Assembly (NCBI GenBank): GCA_902729315.2
Contig: LR746267.1
Location: 4,279,386 to 4,343,385, forward strand
Reading direction: 5' to 3'
DNA: 64,000 nucleotides
Source of the DNA: Spirodela intermedia
Lineage: Eukaryota; Streptophyta; Magnoliopsida; Alismatales; Araceae
A program made the translations under genes and the position numbers. Below the pieces are notes generated by a model. That model ran no database searches and was not told where the DNA came from. It saw only the letters and a list, made by a program, of their open reading frames with translations. Positions 49,101-61,975 of the stretch are shown here, piece after piece. How positions within the stretch are numbered: the first letter of the stretch is position 1; every line of letters starts with the position of its first letter.

Positions 49101-50870
49101 GTTCAAAACTAAATCTTCTATTTGGTTATCATAAGATTAGAATCTAAGCTAAAGACATGTCAGAAGCACTATTTCAGACACAAAATCTATCACAAATTCC
49201 TCATAATGCCTTTTGGCCTCTCAGAACTTTTAGATGTTAATGAATTAGATTTTCTACAAATTTCTCAGAAACTCTATCTAACTTAGGTACTCAAAGCCCT
49301 ATAGTCTCACCAACTACACATCAACCCAGAGAAGTGTTCCTTTGGGCCGCTATGAATAACCTAACTTAACCATTAGATATCTATAGAAATTGTCATAGTA
49401 GATCTAGCTGTGAAAGTAGTCAAAAGGTCACCATCCCCTCCCAAACTCTATGAGCTTCAAGGATTTTTTGGCTTGACAAGGTATCATCAACACTTCAATG
49501 TCGGATACAAGTTTATCACGTAGGCTACCATATAGTAGCTCAAACACAATACTTTCAATTGGGCCTCAACATCAATAGCCTACTAATAGCTCAAGACCAC
49601 CTTGACTTCTCTCTAGGTTTTGAATTTGAAGGAGATGTCTCTACAAGTTCAAGATTACTATGATTTTAGTTTTGGTACTATCTCTCCCCAACTTCTCTCT
49701 AAGTTTTGAATTGGAAGCAAACACATCTAATCGCAAAGTCAAATATGCCATCTTATAGTTAAAGAAGATGATTGCATTCTTTGGCTAGACCTTGTCCTTT
49801 GTTGAGAAACTGAAGATTATCAATGAGCAAGTGATTAATGATCTCAAAGCTTCCAAATGAATTTTGCAACTCAAAAATTTATGGACACTCGGAATTTCTA
49901 CACACTGATCTTTGGATTGGAGAATATGTGAAGTCGATTGACATGAAGATGTGCAACAAGAGGTATGTATATACATATTCTATGTGCTAGAAAAACATTT
50001 TGAGTCCCTCTTCTTTATTAGCCTTCTACAACCTTTTATCTATTTTGAAGAGAATCTAGGATGATTTAGCAATAATGTTTTTCAAAATATTGTCCTATTT
50101 AGGTGGTTTAGTGCAATCCTAGTCATGGTTGATTGGTTGAACAAATACACTCAATTTTCTCCCCTCCAATACAACCATAGCACAAGACACAATAGAAATC
50201 TTTATTTGAGATATTGTTGGACATGGTGATTTTGTGGAATCAATCTTCACTAATTGAGATTGGATTCTTATGCGTAGTTTTTGGAAGCAATTATTCAAGT
50301 TACTAGGAAAAACTCTCCATAGACAAATAATCAGTACAAACTGACCAAATAGGGTCTAGAGCCCTATCTTCATTAGGAATTGCCCATACCAATAGAGTAA
50401 ATGGTTGACATGGGACTAATTTTAGTTCAGTACAAATTTTAATTCATCTTTTGGGTCATAGTTCTTCTACATCATCTACAGGTGTAACTTGCCTACCTTC
50501 CTCTAGGAGGAGAATCAGATGGCAAAATCAAGTGAACTTGATCACCTCATTCAACACAAGCAGCATCTAGCTAAGCCTCAAGTTCACATGAAGGCTTATG
50601 CTGACCTAAGCAGTGAGACATTGCATTTGCAAATTAAGGGAGGCCTCATCTACCTTTAGCTTTTGCCCATCTTGACAAAATTCACTCACAAGGAAACTAA
50701 TGGAGTCAAGGGCCAACACCAAGAGGCCTTGTAGAAAATTCCAAGTCAAGAGGAACCAATTCAAGCCCAATTGGAGGATGAACAAGAGGGAGAACTGGTC
50801 AAAGTCTAAGCCTAGGATCATGAAGAAAAGGCCTAGAAGGAGTAGGAGGATCACTTAAAGGGGGCATCCA
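46182..50870 (+). mobile_element. Ty3/Gypsy retrotransposon relic
   Basis: Domains occur in Gypsy order on the plus strand, all broken by stops. Gag is at 46182-46380 (TTDWIMDYREEFELLI, then LENTFIKRML and LRTAQKIN). The zinc knuckle near 46608-46668 reads LCFTCKEKLSLGHYY with its last Cys lost. Protease is near 48262-48375 (VMSFLDSRTTHNFIGYSIMK, family form LIDSGSTHNFI). Reverse transcriptase is near 49185-49235 (HKFLIMPFGL). The RT/RNase H boundary is near 49455-49530 (LQGFFGLTRYHQHF). The integrase core is near 50250-50330 (DWILMRSFWKQLFKLLGKTL). An integrase end is near 50560-50640 (HLAKPQVHMKAYADL). A purine tract AAAGGGGGC lies near 50856. A copy of the dispersed repeat is nested between knuckle and protease. 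Confidence 0.85.
46775..47510 (-). repeat. Dispersed repeat family, copy 2 (inverted, nested in the Gypsy relic)
   Basis: Its reverse complement follows the copy at 946-1515. Shared blocks are a GATTCAAACC-like block near 47475, CCTTGCCCCATGCC near 47150, GGGGAGTGTCACACATGTG near 47115, GGCTGGCC before a C run near 46992, and TTTATCATG with GTTAA near 46850. It separates the Gypsy Gag knuckle from the protease, so it inserted after that element. Confidence 0.55.
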
Positions 50871-51660
50871 AGCCCACTTCTTCTTTCTCCTGCCACTCTC
50901 CCATTAAGGCATCCTTTGAAGAGATGCCTCTAATTACCCTTCTAGCCTGCATAACTACCTCTAATTTACATCCAAAACCACCCTCAGACAAGAGGGAAGT
51001 TAAATGGTCAAGGGTTGACTAGAACACCTCTTCAAAGTAATCTTTGGAGAAGTCATCACCCCTTAGGCAGTTAATAAAGATGCGCCTAAGCCCTGACTTC
51101 TATTTTTAATATTTTTCTATCCCTTGTAACTACCCCAAAAATACTCATAAATAGAGGGCACAAACTCTTGTGATGGATAGTGGAATCAGACTTGAATTTG
51201 AAGTGAATTTTTTCACTTTTTCTTTGCTCCCTAAAGGAAAGATTGTGAAGGTCAAAGTTGTCCCTAAAGGGAAGGTCGAGAAGGTTTTCCACTCAATATT
51301 TTTCCACCTTTCTTCTTTTCTAACCATTCTTCTTCTTCCATGAAAATCTTCCTCTCCTTTTCAATACTTAAAAGTGTGAAGGTATCAATTTTACACTCAA
51401 GGTACACATTGACACCCTCTTTTACACTTGAAGTTGTCACTTCAAGAATTATGAAATCAAGACATTCTCTTCAAGAATCCTATTCTCTTCAAGTTTTATT
51501 TCAGTGGTTGATCGGATCCTATTCTATTCAAGTTTTAGGATTAACTTAATATTGGGATAAATCTCCCCATTGAGTCTCATCCTAAGAGTGAATTCTCCTA
51601 GATTCTTACTTGAATTCCTTTTGAATAATCTTAATTTTGACTTTCATCCTCTATCCTGCA
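50871..51660 (+). other. Possible 3' LTR region of the Gypsy relic
   Basis: It follows the purine tract and has an LTR-like promoter motif (ACTCATAAATAGAGG near 51145) and short internal direct repeats around ATTCTCTTCAAG and CTATTCAAG near 51470-51530. I could not find a matching 5' LTR before 46182, so the call is tentative. Confidence 0.35.
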
Positions 51661-54670
<3,010 letters not shown>

Positions 54671-54742
54671 TTGACTGTTGACTGAGTGGTGCCGTTGACT
54701 GTTGACCAAGCGGAATCGTTGGCTGTTGACTGTGCAGAAGCC
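54671..54742. repeat. 24-bp triple repeat dense in TTGAC cores
   Basis: Three 24-bp units begin TTGACTGTTGACTGAG (54671), TTGACTGTTGACCAAG (54695) and TTGGCTGTTGACTGTG (54719). They contain five TTGAC cores, the WRKY W-box sequence. On the minus strand they read as 8-residue repeats of the STVND/STVNG type. Confidence 0.8.
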
Positions 54743-54781
54743 ATTGGGCGCTGGACAAACGGAGGTCTGGTTGCTGGTCGA

Positions 54782-55435
54782 CTACAGTTTGAACCCGTCG
54801 GATCTGCATAACAGGTACGGACCCAATCCAGAAACGAGCCGGTGGATGGGGAAGGAAATAACCCTGGTAATGGGCCTGGGGAAGGGCGGCCCAACAATGG
54901 CTCTCCGGCTTTTAAGCCCGAACTGCTCCGAGAGCGCCGAACCGGCGGTTGACTCCGAAAACCGGAGCGTTGGGGAGGGGAAAGGGCGGACGATAGAGGA
55001 GGAGAGAGGGGATGATGGCGGCAGACAGTGGCGGTGATGCCGGCGAAGGGCGACGGAAACGGTGGAATGGCAGCGCCGGAAGGAGACGGCGGAAACGGCA
55101 GTGGCGGAAGGCGGAATACGGCGCCGGGAGGAGAAGGCGTTGACGGAGGAAGAGGGCGACGGTGGAGGCGACTGGGAAGTGGAGAAGCGGCAACGCGGGG
55201 GAGCCAGCGGTGATGGAGGGAGTAGGAAACGGGGGAAGGAGAAGGATGAGAGGCGGCGATGGAAGGAGAAGGCGACGGCGGAGGCTAGCGGATGGTTGCA
55301 CGGGGGCGGCAGAGGGGGAGGTCGACAGTGGGCGGCGGAAGGGTGACGGTGATGACGACGGCGGTGGCGGACGGAAGAAGGATCGGTGGCTGTGGAGGGA
55401 GATGGCGACGGAGATAACACTCCAACCGGGAGCAT
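54782..55435 (-). other. GC-rich low-complexity open frame, coding status doubtful
   Basis: A 217-residue minus-strand frame is rich in Pro, Ser, Arg and His. The same block is open in several frames on both strands, the usual effect of GGN/CCN-rich composition. Just upstream on the minus strand is CTATATAACGCC near 55570, a reasonable TATA box, so this could be the start of a transcription unit such as an LTR. No family motif is visible. From 55080 rightward it lies in the left arm of the large inverted repeat. Confidence 0.3.
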
Positions 55436-57166
55436 GTGGTCCTCACGACCAACCCTACCGTGGCGACGGGGTCTTCACGACCAGCAGCAGTCGACAGAGC
55501 CTCGATGATGGTAAGTCTGATTCGAAAAATTCTGGTATCCTCTAGGACGGAGAGAGGGGCGTTATATAGGCCTTTCATAGAAAAAATGAAAAAGAGCAAG
55601 TAAAATAAAGAAAGCCTACTAATTAGGCCCACTAAGATAGCCCACTAAGGCTGAATTGGTTCCTCGTCCTGCATCAGATTAGTTCTTTCTGCCCTCCTTT
55701 CTCTCTCTTGAGAGGTCAGTTAAAGAGAATTACTTTCGTAATCAGATCACAACTCTCTCTCTCTCTCTCTCTCTTTCCCCCGCTTTCTTCCTTTCCCTCC
55801 AGTCTGGTCAAGACCTAGAGACAGGCAAGAGAGCGATAGAGAGAAAATGGGCAGAGAGGATGAACGTAGATCTGGCAGCGAACGACCACGAAATGGTCGC
55901 GACGACCTCGGCATTCCATGGAGGTGAGGAAGATGACGAAGCAGATGGGAGTGCAAGAAGTACCGATGACGACGGTGGAGCCGACGACGGCGACGGCGAA
56001 GATTCCGTCTCCTTCAGAGTGGGGCAGTTCCCGCTGTCGAGGCCCCCCCGTCGCCGCCGAAGGGCTTCCTCTCGCTACTGAGAAGAAACAAACCAGAGCA
56101 GTCGTTACCCCGCCCGGACCAGCGTGAATCCTTCAGAGAGTAGGCCCCGCTGATCTCCTCGCGAGGAGAAGGAGAAGAAAAGAAAAAACCAGACGTCGTT
56201 ATTGTGGTCGTCAGGTCTTACGGGGAAGTGTATGCAAGTCAAACGTTCCACCCGATGCTCGTCAAACTAAGCCAATTGCCCGGAAGCTAGTCTCCTCCCC
56301 GGAAACGGCCCCCGATGACGAGAGTAGCTAGGCTGAGGGGCCCAAAGGATGTCAAATGGGATCGCTAGTCATGTATCACTTCGTCGTGGACGCGAGCTCA
56401 AGTAGTATGACCAAGCTGCCCAACGAGCACAGATTTCAATCCTCAGGGAGTCCCAAGGGATGGAAGAAGACCCGGTCGTCCAACGACTACAGACTTTTGA
56501 ACACTGAGTAAAAGGTTTTCGGCAGTTCCATGTTCATCTTCTCACAAGCTTTCTCTCTCTTCACAGACTGTTGGGTGGTTTCGGAACAAACGTGTGAACA
56601 GTGGAAGGAGCGGCGACCAAGTTCTCAAAGATGGCAGTAAGCACGGGCATAATTCACTCTCATGTGGTTTAGAATTCTACGGTTTTTTTCCTTTCGCTGG
56701 GTGTTAGATCGTTTTATCCTGCTCATTGGCTAAAAATGGCTACATCATTTCATGTAATATAGTTCGGCCACAGGGGATCGCTAGGGTTTCAGTTGAAGGG
56801 TATCGATTATAATAGACTCCTCCTGTGTAAATATCGATAGGAACAAATAGAAAGATGACGGAACGCAAGCAAGAAAGACCAGCCAAAAAGACAAGCTGGG
56901 GAGGAAACTAGTGTGCAACCTCGCATTGTTCCTCTACCGGAGATATTTTATGGTCGGAAGCAAGAATATGGCGTATGCCGTCGCAGTCAGATATGACCCT
57001 ATTGTTCGTTGGATGCATATGCATGACTGTCCTGATTAGAAGATTACTGTGCCCTCTAAAGATCGGAGATCTGAACATCTGAGATCCGAGGTGCTATTTC
57101 CAGCATGCGGAAATCCTCGACGATCCTCCCCTACTGCTTAGTAGTCTCTCTCTTCGTCCTCGTATC
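55080..57166 (+). repeat. Large inverted repeat, left arm (2087 bp in window)
   Basis: Every base position x here pairs with 119080 minus x on the opposite strand in 61914-64000, so the alignment needs no gaps. Five open frames occur at exactly mirrored coordinates with identical translations, and all stretches compared by eye are identical. The arm holds GC-rich sequence, a CT run (55755-55773), the upstream region of gene 4, and its first 62 coding bases. The inner break is sharp at 57166. The outer end cannot be set because the partner arm leaves the window. Confidence 0.95.
55849..56127 (+). other. GC-rich possible leader/first exon after a CT run
   Basis: After a CT-rich tract the sequence has ATG codons opening competing frames, for example 55860-56081 (acidic, GGEEDDEADG, ending Arg-rich) and 55918-56127 (MEVRKMTKQMGVQEVP). 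Neither shows a domain. The mirrored copies are 62999-63220 and 62953-63162 on the minus strand. It could be a first exon or leader of an unidentified gene captured in the repeat; coding status is unproven. Confidence 0.3.
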
Positions 57167-60100
57167 ATCCTCGAGCGGTACAGACACAATTCAGCAGTTG
57201 CAGAACATCAGCGATGGCCAGACTCTCGTCTCCGCCGGCGGGATCTTCGTGCTGGGGTTCTTCTCTCCGGGGGATTCCGGTAAGAGGTATCTGGGCATAT
57301 GGTTCGCCGTTTCTAATACAACAATCGTATGGGTCGCAAACAGGGATAAGCCTCTTAACGACTCCTCCGGTATCCTGCGCATCGACACCAGCGGCAATCT
57401 CGTCCTCACCGGGAACCCTCCCAACACAATCTTCTGGTCTACGGGTCAAACCAGCTCGGTCGGCGCCACCGCACGGCTGCTGGACTCCGGCAATTTCGTG
57501 CTCAGAGAAGGGAGTAGTCCTACGGCCGGAGACTTTCTCTGGCAAAGCTTCGACCACCCAACGGATACCATGCTTGCGGGGATGAAGATCGGGCCGGACT
57601 ACAGGACCGAGCGTGATCGGAACCTGACGGCGTGGAGGAACGCGACCGATCCCTCGCCGGGGCGATTCACCTACAAGTTGGATCCTCGCGGGATGGGTCA
57701 GCCCTTCGTGCTGGATAACACGAGGGTGATTTTCCGCAGTGGCCCCTGGAATGGGATCCAGTTCAGCGGCACGCCGTCGATGAAGACCTACCCGAGGTTC
57801 AGGTCCACCGTCGTCCAGAATCAAGATGAGGCGTACTACCAGTTCATGGTAACCCAGCCGGCGACCCTCACGAGACTGATGATTGATAATTCCGGAAAGT
57901 TGACGCGCTCTCTGTGGGATGGTGAGAAGTTGGACTGGCTGGAGCTGTGGAGGTCGGATAGAGACCGGTGCGGGGAATACGCCTACTGCGGCCCCAACGG
58001 GGTCTGCAACAGCGATGCTTCTCTCGCATGCAACTGCCTCCCGGGATTCCGGGCCAGGAACCAAGAGCAGTGGGACTTTCAGAACTGGAGTGGAGGCTGC
58101 GTGAGGAATACGAGTCTGAACTGCACCGACGGCGACGGGTTTCGGCTGGAGAGGGGGATGAAATTGCCGGACACGGTGAACTCCACCGTCCACGTGGAAA
58201 TGAATCTCGATAAATGTAGGGAATCATGTTGGAGGAATTGCTCCTGCGTGGCATACGCGAGCGCGAACACCAGCGGAGGAGAAAGTGGTTGCATAACCTG
58301 GATTGGGGATCTGATTGATATGAGAACTTTTGGGGAAGTTGAAGATGGGCAAAACATTTACATACGACTTGCGAAGGCTGATCTCGGTACGTTCTACCAT
58401 CTCACTCACCTGAGCGTTTACTCGAGTAAAATCACGTCTGACTGGTCTGAACCAGCGCCTCAAGGATGCTCCGATGTTCATATTTTTGGGGTCCCTCCCT
58501 CCAAAACAAGAATCACAAGTCGTATCTGGGTACGCTGATCTTCGGGGACGGAAATGGCTTATGCCTTTCCTGCGAGCAGCTCCCCGACCCGTTTTACCTA
58601 CGGGTATTCGCTCCAAAACCAGAATCACAAGTCGTATCTGGGTACGCTGATCTTCGGGGACGGAAATGGCTTATGCCTTTCCTGCGAGCAGCTCCTCGAC
58701 CCGTTTTACCTACGGGTATTCGCTCCAGTGCTATTTGATACTTTAGAGAACAAGATTTGGGTTTCTGCTAGAGCGGAAAGCATAAAACTGGAGAATACCC
58801 TCTCTTGTTCTAATATTTCGGTGGGAATTTGCGGTTTGAAAGGAATTCACTATAGGAAACTGTTTTCGATTCCACTGAGGAACTTTTATTTTCCGGAGTT
58901 GATTAGTCGTACCGAATTATTTCCAGGAAAGGAGATCCATTTTGACTAAAGGTTTCTCAGAAGTCAATATGGCTCGCCGGATGAACTGTTCATTAATGTT
59001 TTTTACTTTTTTTGAGGGGGGTTTTGGGGGGGGGTGGGGAGTAGGAACTGGCCATTGCGGCCACAGCTGGGCTTTAATCCAGGGCAAATGGTTTGGGAGG
59101 GAGGCCTCCCAAACCCATTGCTCGCAAGTGACCCCCCCCCCCCCCGATCGACTACGTCCCTTAGCAGCAGGAAGCGCCGAAAGCCCTTCCCCTGTGGCGG
59201 AGGTCCAACTCGCGGTGCCATTCCCGTAAACGATGGCGGAGGGAGGGGGGATAAAGTCCTTTTCGCCGGCAAAGATGATTTCCCCGTGAGCATCCACCCA
59301 AATTGATAATGTTCTCCGAGATTTGTTCAATATCTAATTCGAAATTGTTGAGAAACTTGCGTGATAGCCAAAATTTGTTTAATATTTTTGCCATTGCTTC
59401 TGGGTTTAGGAATGGTAGATAGCAAAATCAAGGTATGGCAACGACCACCCCCAGTTGACAACTATGCACCTTCCTTCATTCTCTTTTGAGATAATCGAAT
59501 AAGCTCGGCTTTCTGCCAAGCAGAAAAGCCGAGCTTCATTCGCGTTGAATCTTCCTTCAGACTTGTCTTCTTAGAGGGGAGTTCTCAGCTCATCTACTTC
59601 ACGTTTTCTGTCCAGCAGCCTACAGAATGGCTGTGGAACATAATTAACTAGTGATCCCATGGGTACCCTTCATTTACAAGGCCGTGGAACACCACAGCAG
59701 CTTACAGAGTGGCTGTAAATCCGCATTCAGATGTTTATTTAGCATCAAATTATTTCTCATGCAGGAGAGATTCTTGGGAAACCATCCAAGAAGAAACACG
59801 AGACAATCATCGCCATCACGGTGGGTTTAGCTTTGGTGTTGCTCTTTTTGGTACTTTGGGGATATTGCAGCTGGAGGAAGAGAAATCAGAACGCAGAAGC
59901 CATAATCGAAGACGGTAAGATGAAAAGACAATTTCACAAAGGATTTATATTTGATTTTCCTCATTTACAACTTTATCACTCAAATGAACCGGAAAACACT
60001 TTTAGATGTGGAAATAGTAATAGCACTGGAAATCACTTTTACCGTCTAGAAAAGCATTCACGCTCATGCAATTGCTATTTAATCTTTGCTTCAATGGATC

Positions 60101-61652
60101 TATGTCAGGTTCAAGGCATCAAACCGTCAACAACGGTCTTACTGATGAGAACAACGATCTGCCGCTGTTTGATTTGGGTACTATAGCATTGGCCACAAAC
60201 AAATTCGCAGATAGTCATAAGATCGGGAAAGGAGGGTTTGGTTGTGTCTACAAGGTGAGCTTTTCTTTTTATTACGTCTGCAAGTAAAACGTGTTTGACT
60301 TAATGGAGACGTAGTACTAAATTCTCAACCCTTCTGCCCAAATCTTCAGGGACAGTTTGCGGATGGGCAGGAAGTGGCTGTAAAGCGGCTCTCTTTGAAA
60401 TATGGAGAAGGGATTGAAGAGTTCAAGACCGAGGTTAGGCTGATTGCCAAACTCCAGCACAGAAACCTTGTCCGGCTTCTTGGATGCTGCATTGGAGGAG
60501 GAGAAAGACTGTTGGTGTACGAGTACATGCCCAACAGTAGCTTGGATGCCTTCATATTCGGTAGGGTCCTTGACTTTTTGTTTTGATTGCCATCATAGGA
60601 TTAGAATTTTCAAGATTGTGCCAATGCTTGCAAAGAATGGTGCTAACGACGTTGTCCACCCACCCCTGCGCTGAATTGATGGTCGTGATAAACTTATAGG
60701 GTTATACCAGTAGCGCTAAAAGGAATTGCTTCTTCATTCATGTCGACCCAAGATAGAACCTTTATTTACATGCAGGTGATGTCCAGAAGCGTCGGTTATT
60801 GGACTGGGAAAAGCGCTTGGACATAATCTTGGGGATAGCGCGTGGGCTTCTCTACCTACACCAGGATTCACGGCTCAGAGTCATCCACAGGGATCTCAAG
60901 GCAGCCAACATACTCCTAGACGAGGCTATGAATCCCAAGATCTCGGACTTTGGCACTGCCAGGATCTTTGAAAGGAACCAAATGGAGGACAACACTGTCA
61001 AAATAGTCGGCACTATGTACGCCCTCTCTCTTGGGCTAGTTATCCATTCTGCTTTGATCTCTTGTCAAACAGTATCAATATTATTTTCGTTTCACGAACG
61101 GTGCAGCGGATACATGTCCCCAGAGTACATAATGAGTGGGAAATTCTCGGAGAAGTCTGACATCTTCAGCTTTGGAGTTCTGGTGTTGGAGATCATAAGT
61201 GGAAGGAAGAACCAGTGGGTCTCTCAGAAGAACTTCCACATGAAGCTTCTAGCCAATGTAAGTGCAGTGCAGTCATCGTTGGTTACTAAATCCCCAACAG
61301 TACACAACGCTTACTCTTATGGGAAACTTCATTTCAGGCTTGGAGACTCTGCACAGAAAACCAAAGTGATCGGCTCCTGGATGACATGCTAGGGCTTCCA
61401 AGTCAGTTCTCCGATGTCCTGAGGTGCATACAGGTTGGGCTGCTGTGTGTGCAGGAGTCTCCAGACGACAGGCCGACAATACAAGAGGTGGTGCTCATGC
61501 TGGCCAACAGGACCTCTGTGCTGCCACAGCCAGAGAAGCCCGGGTTCTTTAAACCCACCACCATAGTGGCAGCAGCACAGTGGTTCGCCGACAGCTGTAG
61601 TTCATCGTCCTCTGTGAACGTGATTACTCTCACGAATGTTGAAGGCCGCTGA
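57105..61652 (+). CDS. G-type lectin S-receptor-like Ser/Thr kinase, gene 4
   Basis: This is an intact receptor kinase of 831 residues, from a different subfamily than genes 1 and 3. Its exons are 57105-58386, 59765-59914, 60109-60254, 60350-60560, 60776-61016, 61107-61257 and 61338-61652; all introns are GT-AG and in phase. Features are a signal peptide (about 1-24), bulb lectin ([37 protein letters not shown]), S-locus glycoprotein ([15 protein letters not shown]), an EGF-like region ([15 protein letters not shown]), PAN ([13 protein letters not shown]) and a membrane span about 442-463. The kinase has GKGGFG, Lys538, HRD (634-636), DFG (654-656) and an EGR C-terminus. Intron 1 is 1378 bp with tandem duplications. 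Exon 5 ends so that the conserved GTYGYMSPEY reads GTIGYMSPEY. The gene is enclosed by the large inverted repeat, whose left arm includes its first 62 coding bases. Confidence 0.93.
58499..58726 (+). repeat. 112-bp tandem duplication in gene 4 intron 1
   Basis: Two adjacent copies start at about 58499 and 58611 (CTCCAAAAC...). They differ at about two positions, so the duplication is recent. The copies are GC-richer than a typical plant intron. Confidence 0.92.
59501..59536. repeat. Hairpin in gene 4 intron 1
   Basis: AAGCTCGGCTTTCTGC (59501-59516) pairs with GCAGAAAAGCCGAGCTT (59520-59536) across a three-base loop, with a single bulged A. The intron also has a G-rich run near 59018-59040, a C run near 59132-59146, and a 22-bp direct repeat at 59613 and 59695. 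Confidence 0.85.
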
Positions 61653-61834
61653 AATGTTCTTGGTTTATATCAAGATCATTCCACCGGGATGAAGTTTAAA
61701 AACCCTCAGTTTCTTCAATTAATAGTAACCAAGTTTACTGATTTCTATCACCAGTGAATGCATGATACTAGCTGCAGTAGATGTACGCACTTAGTTACAG
61801 CTTCCTGACTCATGTTCCACCCGCCGTCGGCCGA
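61653..61834. other. 3' flank of gene 4
   Basis: This is the short unique stretch between the gene 4 stop codon and the minus-strand small frame. It should hold the gene 4 3' UTR. Transcription from the copied promoter in the right arm would run antisense through it. Confidence 0.5.
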
Positions 61835-61975
61835 TTATGCCGGCCCAATAATCTTCGGCATAGTGACGAAACCTAGCTGAGACTGAGTGGCGTATTGACC
61901 AGAATGAAAAATCGATACGAGGACGAAGAGAGAGACTACTAAGCAGTAGGGGAGGATCGTCGAGGATTTCCGCAT
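61835..61975 (-). CDS. Chimeric 46-residue open frame with a copied signal peptide
   Basis: The right arm of the inverted repeat carries the gene 4 upstream region and its first 62 coding bases. On the minus strand the copied ATG at 61975 opens a frame that keeps the gene 4 signal peptide start ([20 protein letters not shown]). It then crosses the repeat boundary at 61914 into unrelated sequence (SIFHSGQYATQSQLGF...) and stops at 61835. The product, if made, would be a small secreted or signal-peptide-like polypeptide. Because the upstream sequence is the same as that of gene 4, transcription is plausible, but there is no direct evidence of expression. It may equally be a meaningless truncated copy. 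Confidence 0.4.
   Translation of the reverse strand: MRKSSTILPYCLVVSLFVLVSIFHSGQYATQSQLGFVTMPKIIGPA

Noticed and set aside
57165-58193. A 342-residue open frame antisense to gene 4 exon 1
   Set aside because: It mirrors GC-rich third codon positions of a well-supported exon and shows no domain.
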